From NCBI GenBank assembly GCA_946626795.1, contig CAMOUZ010000003.1, positions 1-30,612 on the forward strand: 30,612 nucleotides of DNA, given 5' to 3'. Position numbers and translations under genes: made by a program. Source of the stretch: an uncultured Clostridia bacterium (GTDB lineage Bacteria; Bacillota; Clostridia; Christensenellales; CAG-1252). The notes beneath the pieces were generated by a model. It saw nothing but the letters and a program-made list of their open reading frames with translations, made no database searches and was not told where the DNA came from. Positions 13,543 to 21,553 of this stretch are shown piece by piece. Position 1 is the stretch's first letter. Every line of letters begins with the position of its first letter.

Positions 13543-15639
13543 TCAGTCTTTCTTGCGGGAAAGCGCCGAACGGATGCCGTCATATCCCTGCGTCACGACG
13601 AAGTCGCTCGCGTGCGTGACGGACTTCGTAACTTGTCCGACATAGAGCGCAAGGATATTCCGGATGTCTTTTCTGAGATAATTAACGAGCTTATTATAAG
13701 CATCCTTTTGATTCTTGCCGTCGAGATCCTCTTTGCAGTCGCCCGCCGTCTCGTAAGTCTCCGCGCCGAAGAGGGAGCGCACGAGCAGAAGCTTCATATT
13801 CTCGGAGAACGCCTTCTCCTCTTTCGAGAGACGCTTTCCTTCCGCGGGATCCATCGAAGTCAGGATGCCGGAGAGGAGCTCATTGAAAGCGGGAAGCAGA
13901 TTCTCGCGAATGGAATTCTTGCAAAGATCCGCGATGGCGTTCTCGACGGGAGAGCCCGCCGCGAGCTTCGCCGCCTGCTCGGCATTCTCCGCCTGCAAAC
14001 GAGCGATCTCTTTTTTGAGCTTCTCGATCTCGCCGCCTTCCGCGGTGAGCGCGGTGTACTGCGCGTCTTGGATCCTCGCTTTGTATTCGTTATTCTCCGT
14101 GTCGATCTTGGAGAAGCGGGACTCATAGGTCTCGTAATAACGATAAAAACCCGCGAGGGAGGAGACGTAATAGTAGGTGGAGGTCGCGTAATAGCAGTCC
14201 TTCTCCCAGAGCCAAGCGTACTCCCCTTTTTCGTCGAGGATACGGTCTCCCATCATGCTGTCGAGATACTTGATCATATCGATCTGCGGATATTTCACCA
14301 TGTACTCGCCGAGGAGCGTGAAGGTGGAAATGATGACGGGAAGAAGGCTCATCATACGGATCCTTCTCTTGCGGAGCTCTTTCGCGAGGACCTTGTGATA
14401 GACGTAATCCTCGTTAAAGATGGCGTAATATTGATCCACGATATAGTCTCTTCCCACCGACTTCAAGTCATTATAGAAACGGGAGGTGCGCTGGATGGCG
14501 AGCTGCAAAAGCTCGAACATATCGTCATATTCTTTCTGATACTTATCGCGATCCTTGGCGCTCGCTTTCTGCGCCTTCTCCTTCACGGCTTCGTTCAAGC
14601 CGCTGGAAATCACGATATTCACGATGAAGACCATGTTGAAAAGGACGTCGCTGGATTGGCTGTGGCGCACGGTCTCGTCATCTACGATCGAGAGGTCATA
14701 ATTGAAGAAGCGATCGTCGATGCGATCTTGCGTCACTCTCCATACGCCCTCCGCCGCCTTCAAAAGATCGTTTTTCAGCCTGCCGACGGGAGAAGAGGGA
14801 TCGCCGTACGGGAGATCGTCATTGATCTCCGAAAGGATAGCGGCGTAACGCTTCCCGCTCTCGGTGTCCACGATGGGCGCGCCCGTCTTCTCGTCCTGAT
14901 ACATCTCGTAATTCGCCTTGACGCCTTGGAAGCATTCGCCCACCGCGTACGTGTAATAAAGCGAGGGATTCACGCACTTCCAAGTGAAGTTCCAGCCGCA
15001 GGACATCTTGCTGCTCTGGGGATCCGCCACAAAGGCGAGATTCAGATACTTGACGCAGAATTTCGCAAGCGCGATGAGCTTCTTCTCCGTCGCTTTATCG
15101 AAGAATTCCACCCCCGCCGCAAGATTCGTGCGGAGAAGGTCGAGGGTCACGGGAAGGGTCCAAGTGATGGAGTCGATATAAGAGAAGCAGGCGGGGAAAG
15201 TCACGTCGTACGGCGTGGCGTCCAGGAGGAAATTTCCCTCCGGAATGTCTTTCGCGGGAATGCCCTCGTCATAAAAGAGGCTGTAATTCCCTTTCGGGTT
15301 CTCCACATGCGCAAGGATCTCTTTCACAAGATCATTGCAAAGCGCGGTGACTTCCTCCGTGCATTCGATCTCGTAATCGTTGATCAAGATGAGCACGGTC
15401 TGCAAGACCTGCGTGGCGGAGAGAAGACCCGACTGCCGGATGGAGTCGCTGAAATCGAAAGACTTGCCGTCGGCAGACGTCTTCCTTTTCGCAAGGAGCG
15501 CATCGAATATTTTCTTGCCGATGACGCTTTTCTTCTCGTATTCATAGAAGATACTGTCCTCTTTCTTGTCGACGACGATATCCTTCATTGCCTTGCTCAG
15601 AGCGTTCATCGCTCTGACATCCGTTTTGATCCCAGCCAT
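13543..15639 (-). CDS. Unrecognised 698-residue helical protein of the TIR/ATPase operon
   Basis: I do not recognise a family. The start has AAAGGAGA seven bases upstream and lies 12 bases after the TIR gene. The sequence is mostly helical and tyrosine/aromatic-rich in the middle (CYYATSTYYYVSSLAGFYRY, about 475-495). It has a clear coiled coil near 535-565 (EKLKKEIARLQAENAEQAAK) and a moderately hydrophobic stretch around 425-445 that is probably not a true membrane helix. It ends with a basic SALSRKKD. No enzymatic motif is visible. Size, coiled coil and gene position suggest a scaffold or partner for the TIR protein, which is inference. Base composition matches the neighbouring core-like genes. 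Confidence 0.8.
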   Translation of the reverse strand: MAGIKTDVRAMNALSKAMKDIVVDKKEDSIFYEYEKKSVIGKKIFDALLAKRKTSADGKSFDFSDSIRQSGLLSATQVLQTVLILINDYEIECTEEVTALCNDLVKEILAHVENPKGNYSLFYDEGIPAKDIPEGNFLLDATPYDVTFPACFSYIDSITWTLPVTLDLLRTNLAAGVEFFDKATEKKLIALAKFCVKYLNLAFVADPQSSKMSCGWNFTWKCVNPSLYYTYAVGECFQGVKANYEMYQDEKTGAPIVDTESGKRYAAILSEINDDLPYGDPSSPVGRLKNDLLKAAEGVWRVTQDRIDDRFFNYDLSIVDDETVRHSQSSDVLFNMVFIVNIVISSGLNEAVKEKAQKASAKDRDKYQKEYDDMFELLQLAIQRTSRFYNDLKSVGRDYIVDQYYAIFNEDYVYHKVLAKELRKRRIRMMSLLPVIISTFTLLGEYMVKYPQIDMIKYLDSMMGDRILDEKGEYAWLWEKDCYYATSTYYYVSSLAGFYRYYETYESRFSKIDTENNEYKARIQDAQYTALTAEGGEIEKLKKEIARLQAENAEQAAKLAAGSPVENAIADLCKNSIRENLLPAFNELLSGILTSMDPAEGKRLSKEEKAFSENMKLLLVRSLFGAETYETAGDCKEDLDGKNQKDAYNKLVNYLRKDIRNILALYVGQVTKSVTHASDFVVTQGYDGIRSALSRKKD

Positions 15640-15651
15640 TTTCTTTCTCCT

Positions 15652-16782
15652 TTATTTTTTATTAAACGTGAATGTCACCACGGGTCTTACGCCCAATTTG
15701 AATTTTTGATTGAAGCCTCTTTCATTGACCTGCATACTCTCATTGACGTTCATCCGCAAAGCCCTGCCGCCCTTTCCGCGATCGGACAGCCAAAAACGCG
15801 TCTGCTTCTCCGCAAAGTCCGAGGTCTTGCAGAAAAGGTCGAATTTGTCCTTATTCGCCAAGAAAGCGCTCTCCGAGGGGAGCTCGGCATTCCCGACGGG
15901 GAAAGCCTTTTTCGCATTCCGAAACGCCTCTTTCGTGAAAAGATCCAAAGCGGCGGGAAGCTCCTCTCCCGTGGAGGAGAAAAGCACGCGATCCGCCATA
16001 AAGCAGAGCCCCGCATCCGTCTTCCCGACATAAACGAAACGGATGGGCTCGCAATGATAATAGTTGCCGTTGAGATAACAATACTGTTGCCCGCGCTCCG
16101 TGAACCATTTCTTGCCGAGATTTCTGTGCGAGACGTCCACATCCGCGATCTCGCGGGGATAAGAGCCCGCGTAAAGCACCTTATTATTCTCTTCCGTGAC
16201 GATGACGCCCTTCTTCGCGAGAGATTCGAGCACCACTTCTTCGTCGTCCACGACGCCGAGCATACGCGTCTTTTTATAGATGGCTTCCGCCGTCTGCTTT
16301 GCCGTGCCCGTGCGGCGCACGCAGATCACATCCTCATTGAACATATCCACGACGTCGCGCAGATACTCAAAGGGGAAGACCGACTCGATATTCCCTTCTC
16401 CCGCGCGAATATACGTGTCGCGGATGATCTCATTCGTGGATCTGCCGCCGATATTCACAGAGAAATAGATATACGGCTCGCCTTTCGCCTTCATCGCCGC
16501 AGCCTGTTCTCGCGCCCAACCGCGCTCCAAAAAACAAGGCTTGCTCACAAAAGAATTCTCGCTGTTATAAAAAATGACGCCGGCGCAATTCGGATGCTTG
16601 ATGATATTTTCCGCCACGTGCTTCCAATTATCACCGAGCTCCATCGCCACGTCATACCAAAGACGCAGACCGAGCGCCTGCATCTGACGAATGTCCTCCA
16701 AAACGATATGGCTGTCTATGCTCCTATATGAAATCATCAGGAACTTGCCTTTCTCGATCAACTCATTGAGTGCCACAGCCAT
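15652..16782 (-). CDS. TIR-domain protein with DUF6273-like C-terminal domain
   Basis: A 376-residue protein. I start it at the ATG at 16782, after AAAGGA, because the longer frame from 16926 would include the promoter. Residues 11-155 are a TIR domain: FLMISYRSID (14-23), LGLRLWYDVAMELGDNW (37-53), GVIFYNSENSFVSKPCFLERGWA (as separate strands from 68), with E86 in the position of the catalytic glutamate of TIR NADases. Residues about 200-373 resemble DUF6273: WFTERGQQYCYLNGNYYH, MADRVLF, TRFWLSDRG (328-336) and GVRPVV (364-369), a fold related to lectin/FGE-like modules. Bacterial TIR proteins often consume NAD+ or make cyclic-ADPR signals in antiphage defence; other TIRs only mediate assembly. 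There is no signal peptide. First gene of the six-gene run. Confidence 0.82.
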   Translation of the reverse strand: MAVALNELIEKGKFLMISYRSIDSHIVLEDIRQMQALGLRLWYDVAMELGDNWKHVAENIIKHPNCAGVIFYNSENSFVSKPCFLERGWAREQAAAMKAKGEPYIYFSVNIGGRSTNEIIRDTYIRAGEGNIESVFPFEYLRDVVDMFNEDVICVRRTGTAKQTAEAIYKKTRMLGVVDDEEVVLESLAKKGVIVTEENNKVLYAGSYPREIADVDVSHRNLGKKWFTERGQQYCYLNGNYYHCEPIRFVYVGKTDAGLCFMADRVLFSSTGEELPAALDLFTKEAFRNAKKAFPVGNAELPSESAFLANKDKFDLFCKTSDFAEKQTRFWLSDRGKGGRALRMNVNESMQVNERGFNQKFKLGVRPVVTFTFNKK

Positions 16783-16848
16783 TCTTCCATTCGTCCTTTC
16801 CGAAGGGAGCGTTTTACGCGCGAGCGTCCCCACGAATACAATATTCAA

Positions 16849-16882
16849 ATTATATTTTAAAATAAAAGCGCGAAAAATGCAA
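16849..16882 (-). promoter_or_regulatory. Promoter of the six-gene TIR operon
   Basis: Minus-strand TTGCAT (16882-16877), a 17-base spacer and TAAAAT (16859-16854), with an overlapping TATAAT at 16854-16849. The region is AT-rich compared with its surroundings. The leader to the ATG at 16782 is about 60-65 bases. Confidence 0.6.
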
Positions 16883-16987
16883 TACATAAAACGCGAAAAA
16901 ATGAATTTCTTTGTCTTCGGCGTCAAAAGCGCCTTGCCCCAAAGCTTCCGTCCGCAGAGCTTCTTCTTCGGGATGACGACGATTTTA

Positions 16988-17017
16988 TTGGACTTTTCTC
17001 GAAAAAGAGGGTATCAT
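16988..17017 (+). promoter_or_regulatory. Promoter of the YwaF-like/SGNH pair
   Basis: TTGGAC (16988-16993), an 18-base spacer and TATCAT (17012-17017), about 40 bases before the start at 17060. It is divergent from the TIR operon promoter. Confidence 0.6.
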
Positions 17018-17059
17018 CATATGCGGAAGAGACAAAATCTTTTATTGTGAGGCGAGGAT

Positions 17060-17959
17060 ATGAAATATCATTTTTTTGACTATAAATATAACATCCAAGG
17101 ATTCGATTCCGATCTTTTCTCACCGTGGCATATTGCTTTCATCGTATTCGCTTTCATCTTCATCCCGCTTCTCGCTTATTTCCTTCGGAAAACGGAGAAG
17201 AAAAAGATCGACATTTTCCTGAAAATCCTCTCTGTCTTCGTCGTGCTTTTGGAGATCTCGAAGATCACTTGGGAGAGTTATTACGACATCACGACGGGAC
17301 GCGGATTCAATGCGGGTGGCCTTCTGCCCCTTTATTCTTGCGATCTTTTGATCTTCTGTCTCCTTTTCGCCGCATGGGGAAAAGGAAAAGCAAAAGACGT
17401 CGCCCTCTCTTGGCTCTGCACGGTGGGTATCGCCTGCGGCGTCATCGGCACGATCTATACGAACGGGCTGAATTGGTATCCCTTTTGGACGTACGGAGCA
17501 TGGGACTCCATCCTCTTCCACTTCAATCTCTTTATGGTGGGCGTCGTACTCCTCGCCAACGGATATAAAAAGCTGGAATGGAAAGATATCTTCCGCGCTT
17601 GGATCCCGATGCTCCTTCTAGCCATCATCGCCATCCCCGCGAATTACGAATACGGCGGAGATTATATGCAAATACACTCGGCGGACGGCGTTCCCCTTAT
17701 GTCCTCCCTTGCGGAGCTCTTGGCGAAGCATCATTTGAGACCCCTCTTCACGGTCATTATGCTCTTCTCTTATCTGCTCCTTGCCGCAGCGGTCTTCGGG
17801 ATCTATAAGCTCGTGGAATACATTCGCCTACGCGCATTCGAGAAGACGATTTCACGCACGCAAGCGAAAGATGAAAGCTTCGCGTCCGAGCTTCTCGCCG
17901 CAAAGGAAAGCCCGGGAGAGGAAATGTCCGAAGAGACGGAAAGAAACGCCGAAGAATAA
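17060..17959 (+). CDS. YwaF/TMEM164-like membrane protein
   Basis: A 299-residue protein with about seven membrane helices. SPWHIAFIVFAFIFIPLLAY (21-40), then KITWESYYD followed by LLPLYSCDLLIFCLLFAAW (about 88-106) and CGVIGTIYTNGL, match the TIGR02206/YwaF group (TMEM164 superfamily), with the conserved HW and LPL.xCD motifs. The biochemical role of the bacterial group is not established. The C-terminus (about 262-299) is a charged tail rich in E, K and S. GAGGCGAGG lies just before the ATG. The SGNH lipoprotein gene starts 45 bases downstream with no terminator between, so the two are probably cotranscribed. Confidence 0.8.
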   Translation: MKYHFFDYKYNIQGFDSDLFSPWHIAFIVFAFIFIPLLAYFLRKTEKKKIDIFLKILSVFVVLLEISKITWESYYDITTGRGFNAGGLLPLYSCDLLIFCLLFAAWGKGKAKDVALSWLCTVGIACGVIGTIYTNGLNWYPFWTYGAWDSILFHFNLFMVGVVLLANGYKKLEWKDIFRAWIPMLLLAIIAIPANYEYGGDYMQIHSADGVPLMSSLAELLAKHHLRPLFTVIMLFSYLLLAAAVFGIYKLVEYIRLRAFEKTISRTQAKDESFASELLAAKESPGEEMSEETERNAEE

Positions 17960-18004
17960 AATTCCCAACGGCGATATATCGAAATGCGGAGGTTTGGGTT
18001 TGAG

Positions 18005-19693
18005 ATGAAAAGAAAAGCATTTACGCTCTTGATCTGCTTCACCTTGTTTGCTTCTCTTTTCACGCTCTTTTCCTGCAAAAAGAAGCAACCCGCGCCCAAG
18101 CCGCTCGTCCTCTTTCTCGGAGACTCCATCGCGGAAGCCGTGGCGGGGCCCACGCCTCTCACCGAGCGAGAAAGTTACGGTTATTACGGGATCATCGGGA
18201 ATATCAACGAATACGAATATTACAATCGCGGCGTCAGCGGCTCCACCACCCAAAACCTCCTTCGCTACGTGCAAAAGGAGAATGACGGAATCAATATGGT
18301 GGAGACCCTCATTTCTACCGCCGACGTCATCCATATTTCCATCATCGGAAACGATCTTCTGAACACCAATCACTCCGACCTTATGCTCGCCGCCGCCGAC
18401 GGGGACACCGCCGCTGTCCTTCGGACGAAAGAAGAAGCGAAAGCGAATATCGCCTCTGTCATCGACAGGATCCGTTCCCTGAATCCGGACGTGACGCTGC
18501 TCTTACAGACCTTATACAATCCAGCGGGCGAAGACAGCCCCCTCGTCCCTTATCGAGCGCGCGTCGGGCTCGCCTCTCGCGGCTATTCTTCCGCGGATTA
18601 TCACCGTTTTTTGGGAGAGACGGTCCGCATCATGAACACCGCTTTTTACGAGCTCCTCGAAGAACGCTCTTACACGGCGGAGGACGGCAAAAAAGTCCTT
18701 CCTTTCGAGCTCATCGACGTTTACGGCACGATCGAGAATATCTATGCGACGAACAAAACGCGCTACGACACCCTTTTCTGCGAAGACGGGATCCATCCTT
18801 CCAACGCGGGTCACGCCGTCATCGCGGAGCTCATTCAGGAAAAGCTCGTCGAGCTCTCCCTTGCGGGGAAAAACGCCCTCTCGCGATATAAAGAGATCCG
18901 CACGGCGCAGCTCTCCCGTCTCTTCTCGGGGAAGGCACCCCTCTCCTCCATCCTCGCGGCGATCGAAAACGCGACGGACTTCGGAAGCGTCACCGAGGCT
19001 TATTTCGAGGGCACAAAGGGGCTCACCCCCACCGCCGAGCTCACGCTGAATTATCAAGGAAAACATTTCGACGAGACCCTTGACCTCCGCTTCGAGACTT
19101 TGACGGTGATGGGCGACGACTTCGCCGCTCTGCTCGATGAGGAGAAGAGCTATCTCACCTTCCGTCCCGACGGCAGCTTTGAAGCCTCCGTCACCCTCGA
19201 CAAGATCACGAAGCTCGCCATTCTCTACGCCATCGACCAAAACGCCCCGATGGATCTCACGAGAGATTATCGGCTCAGCCTCCTCGATCCCTACATTTAC
19301 AATATCGTGCCCGAAGCGGATCCTACGGACATCCTCTCTATCGTACGCGCCTTCGAGCGCGCCTACGGCGTCACCTTCGAGATGATCGATTTCGAGAGCG
19401 AAAGCGCGAAAAAAGCGATGGACACTTATCGCGATACGGGCAGGGTCGTTTTGGAAGATTCGACGTTTTTAAAGGAGGAGATCACTTTGCGCGCCCGCGG
19501 GCAATATCGCCTCGAAACAGTCACCGCAAGGGACGACGGCAGGACGTACACGGCGATCTATCTCAATGCCGGCATCGACAAAAGCGAACCCTACGTCCGC
19601 TTCACCTATACGGAAAACGAGCGCGGCGAAAAGAAAGCGCGCATGATCGTGGACGTAGCGGAGACCGTCATCGAAGCCACTTCGAAACGCTGA
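18005..19693 (+). CDS. SGNH/GDSL-hydrolase lipoprotein
   Basis: A 562-residue exported lipoprotein. I use the ATG at 18005 (MKRKAFTLL), which gives a clean signal ending in lipobox LFSC with C24. The upstream ATG at 17984 has no ribosome binding site. The SGNH domain spans about 34-300: FLGDSI with nucleophile S41, RGVSGSTTQN (block II), IGNDLL with N116 (block III) and DGIHPSNAGH with D261 and H264. Such enzymes are esterases, often acting on acetylated polysaccharide or lipids. The remaining 260 residues (about 305-562) hold no motif I recognise; they look like an alpha/beta, ligand-binding type domain. It probably acts at the cell surface. It follows the YwaF-like gene. Confidence 0.85.
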   Translation: MKRKAFTLLICFTLFASLFTLFSCKKKQPAPKPLVLFLGDSIAEAVAGPTPLTERESYGYYGIIGNINEYEYYNRGVSGSTTQNLLRYVQKENDGINMVETLISTADVIHISIIGNDLLNTNHSDLMLAAADGDTAAVLRTKEEAKANIASVIDRIRSLNPDVTLLLQTLYNPAGEDSPLVPYRARVGLASRGYSSADYHRFLGETVRIMNTAFYELLEERSYTAEDGKKVLPFELIDVYGTIENIYATNKTRYDTLFCEDGIHPSNAGHAVIAELIQEKLVELSLAGKNALSRYKEIRTAQLSRLFSGKAPLSSILAAIENATDFGSVTEAYFEGTKGLTPTAELTLNYQGKHFDETLDLRFETLTVMGDDFAALLDEEKSYLTFRPDGSFEASVTLDKITKLAILYAIDQNAPMDLTRDYRLSLLDPYIYNIVPEADPTDILSIVRAFERAYGVTFEMIDFESESAKKAMDTYRDTGRVVLEDSTFLKEEITLRARGQYRLETVTARDDGRTYTAIYLNAGIDKSEPYVRFTYTENERGEKKARMIVDVAETVIEATSKR

Positions 19694-19710
19694 TTTTTTC
19701 TATTCTTATC

Positions 19711-19761
19711 CTAAAACGAAAAGCCCTTTTCGGGCAAAAGACCTCGCTCTCGCGGCGAGGT
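19711..19761. terminator. Convergent terminator region
   Basis: On the minus strand GCCC (19735-19732) / GGGC (19726-19723) is followed by TTTTCGTTTT and ends the split-barrel gene. A second hairpin, ACCTCGC (19741-19747) / GCGAGGT (19755-19761), abuts it and may stop the rightward SGNH transcript, though its T tract is poor. Confidence 0.6.
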
Positions 19762-20153
19762 TATATGATCTCTTCCGGCGCGGAAAAGAAACTGTATTTC
19801 ACGGCTTTCACGTCGGTGAGTTTGAAGACGACGAACCTGCCGTCCCCCGCCTCGTAAAGTCCCTTAGGACCCGTAGGATCGTCGAGGAGGGCTTTCTGCG
19901 CTTCTATGCGACTGTCCTCTTCCGCCCGTGCGGTCACGCGGAGCCAGCTCGCGCCGTCATACATCCCGGAAAGCTCGATCTTGGGCGAAGCCTTGATCTG
20001 CTTATAAACTTCTTTGAAGTTTCCGCAACAGATATAAGCATTTCCTTCAAACTCCGCAACGGAGGAAAAAGGGCGAACACGCGCTTGGTCTCCCTCCACG
20101 GTGGCAACGTAAAAAACCTTTACTTTCTTTAATTCTTCTACGACTTTATTCAT
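19761..20153 (-). CDS. Pyridoxamine 5'-phosphate oxidase-like FMN-binding split-barrel protein
   Basis: A 130-residue protein. The pattern VFYVATVEGDQARVRPFSSV, then NAYICCGNFKEVYKQIKASP, then WLRVTARA is typical of the short PNPOx-like split-barrel family that binds FMN or a related flavin. Family members are poorly characterised reductases or flavin carriers; true pyridoxine oxidases are longer. The start at 20153 has only a weak GAAAG upstream. The gene lies 32 bases after the metallophosphoesterase stop on the same strand. A GCGCC-TCG-GGCGC hairpin (20164-20176) lies in that gap and may lower read-through. Confidence 0.85.
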   Translation of the reverse strand: MNKVVEELKKVKVFYVATVEGDQARVRPFSSVAEFEGNAYICCGNFKEVYKQIKASPKIELSGMYDGASWLRVTARAEEDSRIEAQKALLDDPTGPKGLYEAGDGRFVVFKLTDVKAVKYSFFSAPEEII

Positions 20154-20185
20154 CTTTCAAAAGGCGCCTCGGGCGCTTATCCTCC

Positions 20186-21403
20186 TTAGCCCGCGAAAAG
20201 CTCCGCGTCCAAACTCCCGTCCGTTTTGTAAGCGTTATAGCGATAGGCGCCGTTCGCGCTTACGGTCATCACGTTATATCCTTCCGCATCGGGGATCTCC
20301 TCGGTGACGGTGGTCAGGCGGATATAGGTGAGATAGATATCGTCCGTCGCATTGTAAAGCGTGAGATCGCTGACGTGATCGTGTCCGAAGAAGACCGCTT
20401 TCGCCCCGTTTGCCACGAGCGCGTCATAGAGCTTTCCGTCCGTATAAGGCGGGCAATGGATCTTATCGCGGAGATCGCCGTCCACGCGGGTCCAACCTGC
20501 CGCTTTCGCCCCCGCCGTAAAGTCCCAATCTTCGATGACTTCACCATAGGTGAGCTCTTCGGGAAGGCGGATCGCCGCCCCCATCTCCTGCAAAGGCTTA
20601 TGAATGACGCACATATGGGTGAGCGCGCCGCCGTTTTTCTCTTTCATCGCGGCATAGGTCTCTTTATACCAATCCACCTGCGCGGCGGAAATGGCGACGT
20701 CCACTTTCTTCCTGTCTTTGTCGATCCCCCACTTCGCATAATCGGATTTTTCGAGCTTGCCGCCATTGTCCAGCATAAAGAAAGCGTTCTTGATGAAACC
20801 GTCCGCGCCGAGGATGGAAAGAACGTAATTCCCGTAGCCGTCCACGATCCTACCGTCCGCCGTGTGCTTGACGTCGGACTCCATCAGACAATAAGGCGAG
20901 GCGCTCCAAATCTCCACGACCTTGTCGCGGTTCGTCATGAAAAGAGGTCTGTCCCCCTCGTGATTTCCGAGGACGGGCGCCCAATAGATCCCGAATTTAT
21001 CCATCAAATTGCGGAATTGATAGACGCGCACCTTATCATTCAGTCCGTTCAAGGTGTCACCGCCGAGGATGATGAGGTCGGGCTGCTCCCGCTCCACGTA
21101 GCTTACGAGACGGTCTATGGTCTCCGCCGTACTGTCCTGTCTCTCGCAGAGATGGACGTCCGTCAAAAAGAGGATCTTGACCTCTTCCTCCGTGATCTTG
21201 CCCTCTCGCACCTTCGCAAGCGCGGGGGAACCGCTGTGATTTAAGGGATCCTCCGCCGAAAGCAAGGTGAGATCGCTCTCAATGGGGGCGATGGAATCGA
21301 AATCATATTTGAACGGCACTTGGCGCATCACGACGGCGACTACCGCCACCGCGATCAAAAGCGCGCCGAGAATGATCACAGCCGCGATCTTTCCTTTTGT
21401 CAT
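20186..21403 (-). CDS. Membrane-anchored calcineurin-like metallophosphoesterase
   Basis: A 405-residue protein. I choose the ATG at 21403 with GGAGG five bases upstream; a GTG two codons earlier is less likely. An N-terminal helix (5-27) is an uncleaved anchor or signal, so the catalytic part is outside. The metallophosphoesterase motifs are complete: TDVH (81-84), GGDT (114-117), GNHE (146-149), a conserved HKP histidine, and GHDH toward the C-terminus, giving a two-metal site. Relatives include purple acid phosphatase/Dcr2-like phosphodiesterases. The substrate is unknown. It is divergent from the GH36 fusion gene and possibly cotranscribed with the split-barrel gene. Confidence 0.88.
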   Translation of the reverse strand: MTKGKIAAVIILGALLIAVAVVAVVMRQVPFKYDFDSIAPIESDLTLLSAEDPLNHSGSPALAKVREGKITEEEVKILFLTDVHLCERQDSTAETIDRLVSYVEREQPDLIILGGDTLNGLNDKVRVYQFRNLMDKFGIYWAPVLGNHEGDRPLFMTNRDKVVEIWSASPYCLMESDVKHTADGRIVDGYGNYVLSILGADGFIKNAFFMLDNGGKLEKSDYAKWGIDKDRKKVDVAISAAQVDWYKETYAAMKEKNGGALTHMCVIHKPLQEMGAAIRLPEELTYGEVIEDWDFTAGAKAAGWTRVDGDLRDKIHCPPYTDGKLYDALVANGAKAVFFGHDHVSDLTLYNATDDIYLTYIRLTTVTEEIPDAEGYNVMTVSANGAYRYNAYKTDGSLDAELFAG

Positions 21404-21421
21404 AAGCACCTCCGCGCATTC

Positions 21422-21450
21422 ATTGTAGCACGTTTCTCTCTTACATTCAA
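21422..21450 (-). promoter_or_regulatory. Promoter of the metallophosphoesterase
   Basis: Minus-strand TTGAAT (21450-21445), a 17-base spacer and TACAAT (21427-21422) with an extended TGC. It sits about 12 bases before the leader to the ATG at 21403. Confidence 0.7.
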
Positions 21451-21495
21451 TTCTTTCGCGGGAAATCTTCCGTCTCGGCGGGTACTTTCTTCCTC

Positions 21496-21525
21496 TTTAC
21501 TTTTTCCCGCGCGATACGCTATACT
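21496..21525 (+). promoter_or_regulatory. Candidate promoter of the GH36 fusion gene
   Basis: TTTACT (21496-21501), an 18-base spacer and TATACT (21520-21525). The -35 matches consensus at four of six positions. It lies about 30 bases before the start at 21554. Confidence 0.5.
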
Positions 21526-21553
21526 GTATGAAGAATACGCTCCGAGGTAAACT

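Noticed and set aside
11685..13619. A 644-codon open frame on the plus strand over the ATPase and 729-residue genes
   Set aside because: Same antisense-shadow composition. The opposite strand carries the KGGAGRT ATPase.
13612..16731. A 1039-codon open frame on the plus strand, antisense to the TIR and 698-residue genes
   Set aside because: It has no ribosome binding site, an R/E/H/D-rich composition typical of an antisense shadow, and no domain. The minus-strand genes have good ribosome binding sites and coherent proteins.
15652..16782. Diversity-generating retroelement target, because the TIR protein's C-terminus resembles lectin-like variable domains
   Set aside because: There is no reverse transcriptase gene or template-repeat/variable-repeat pair in the window.
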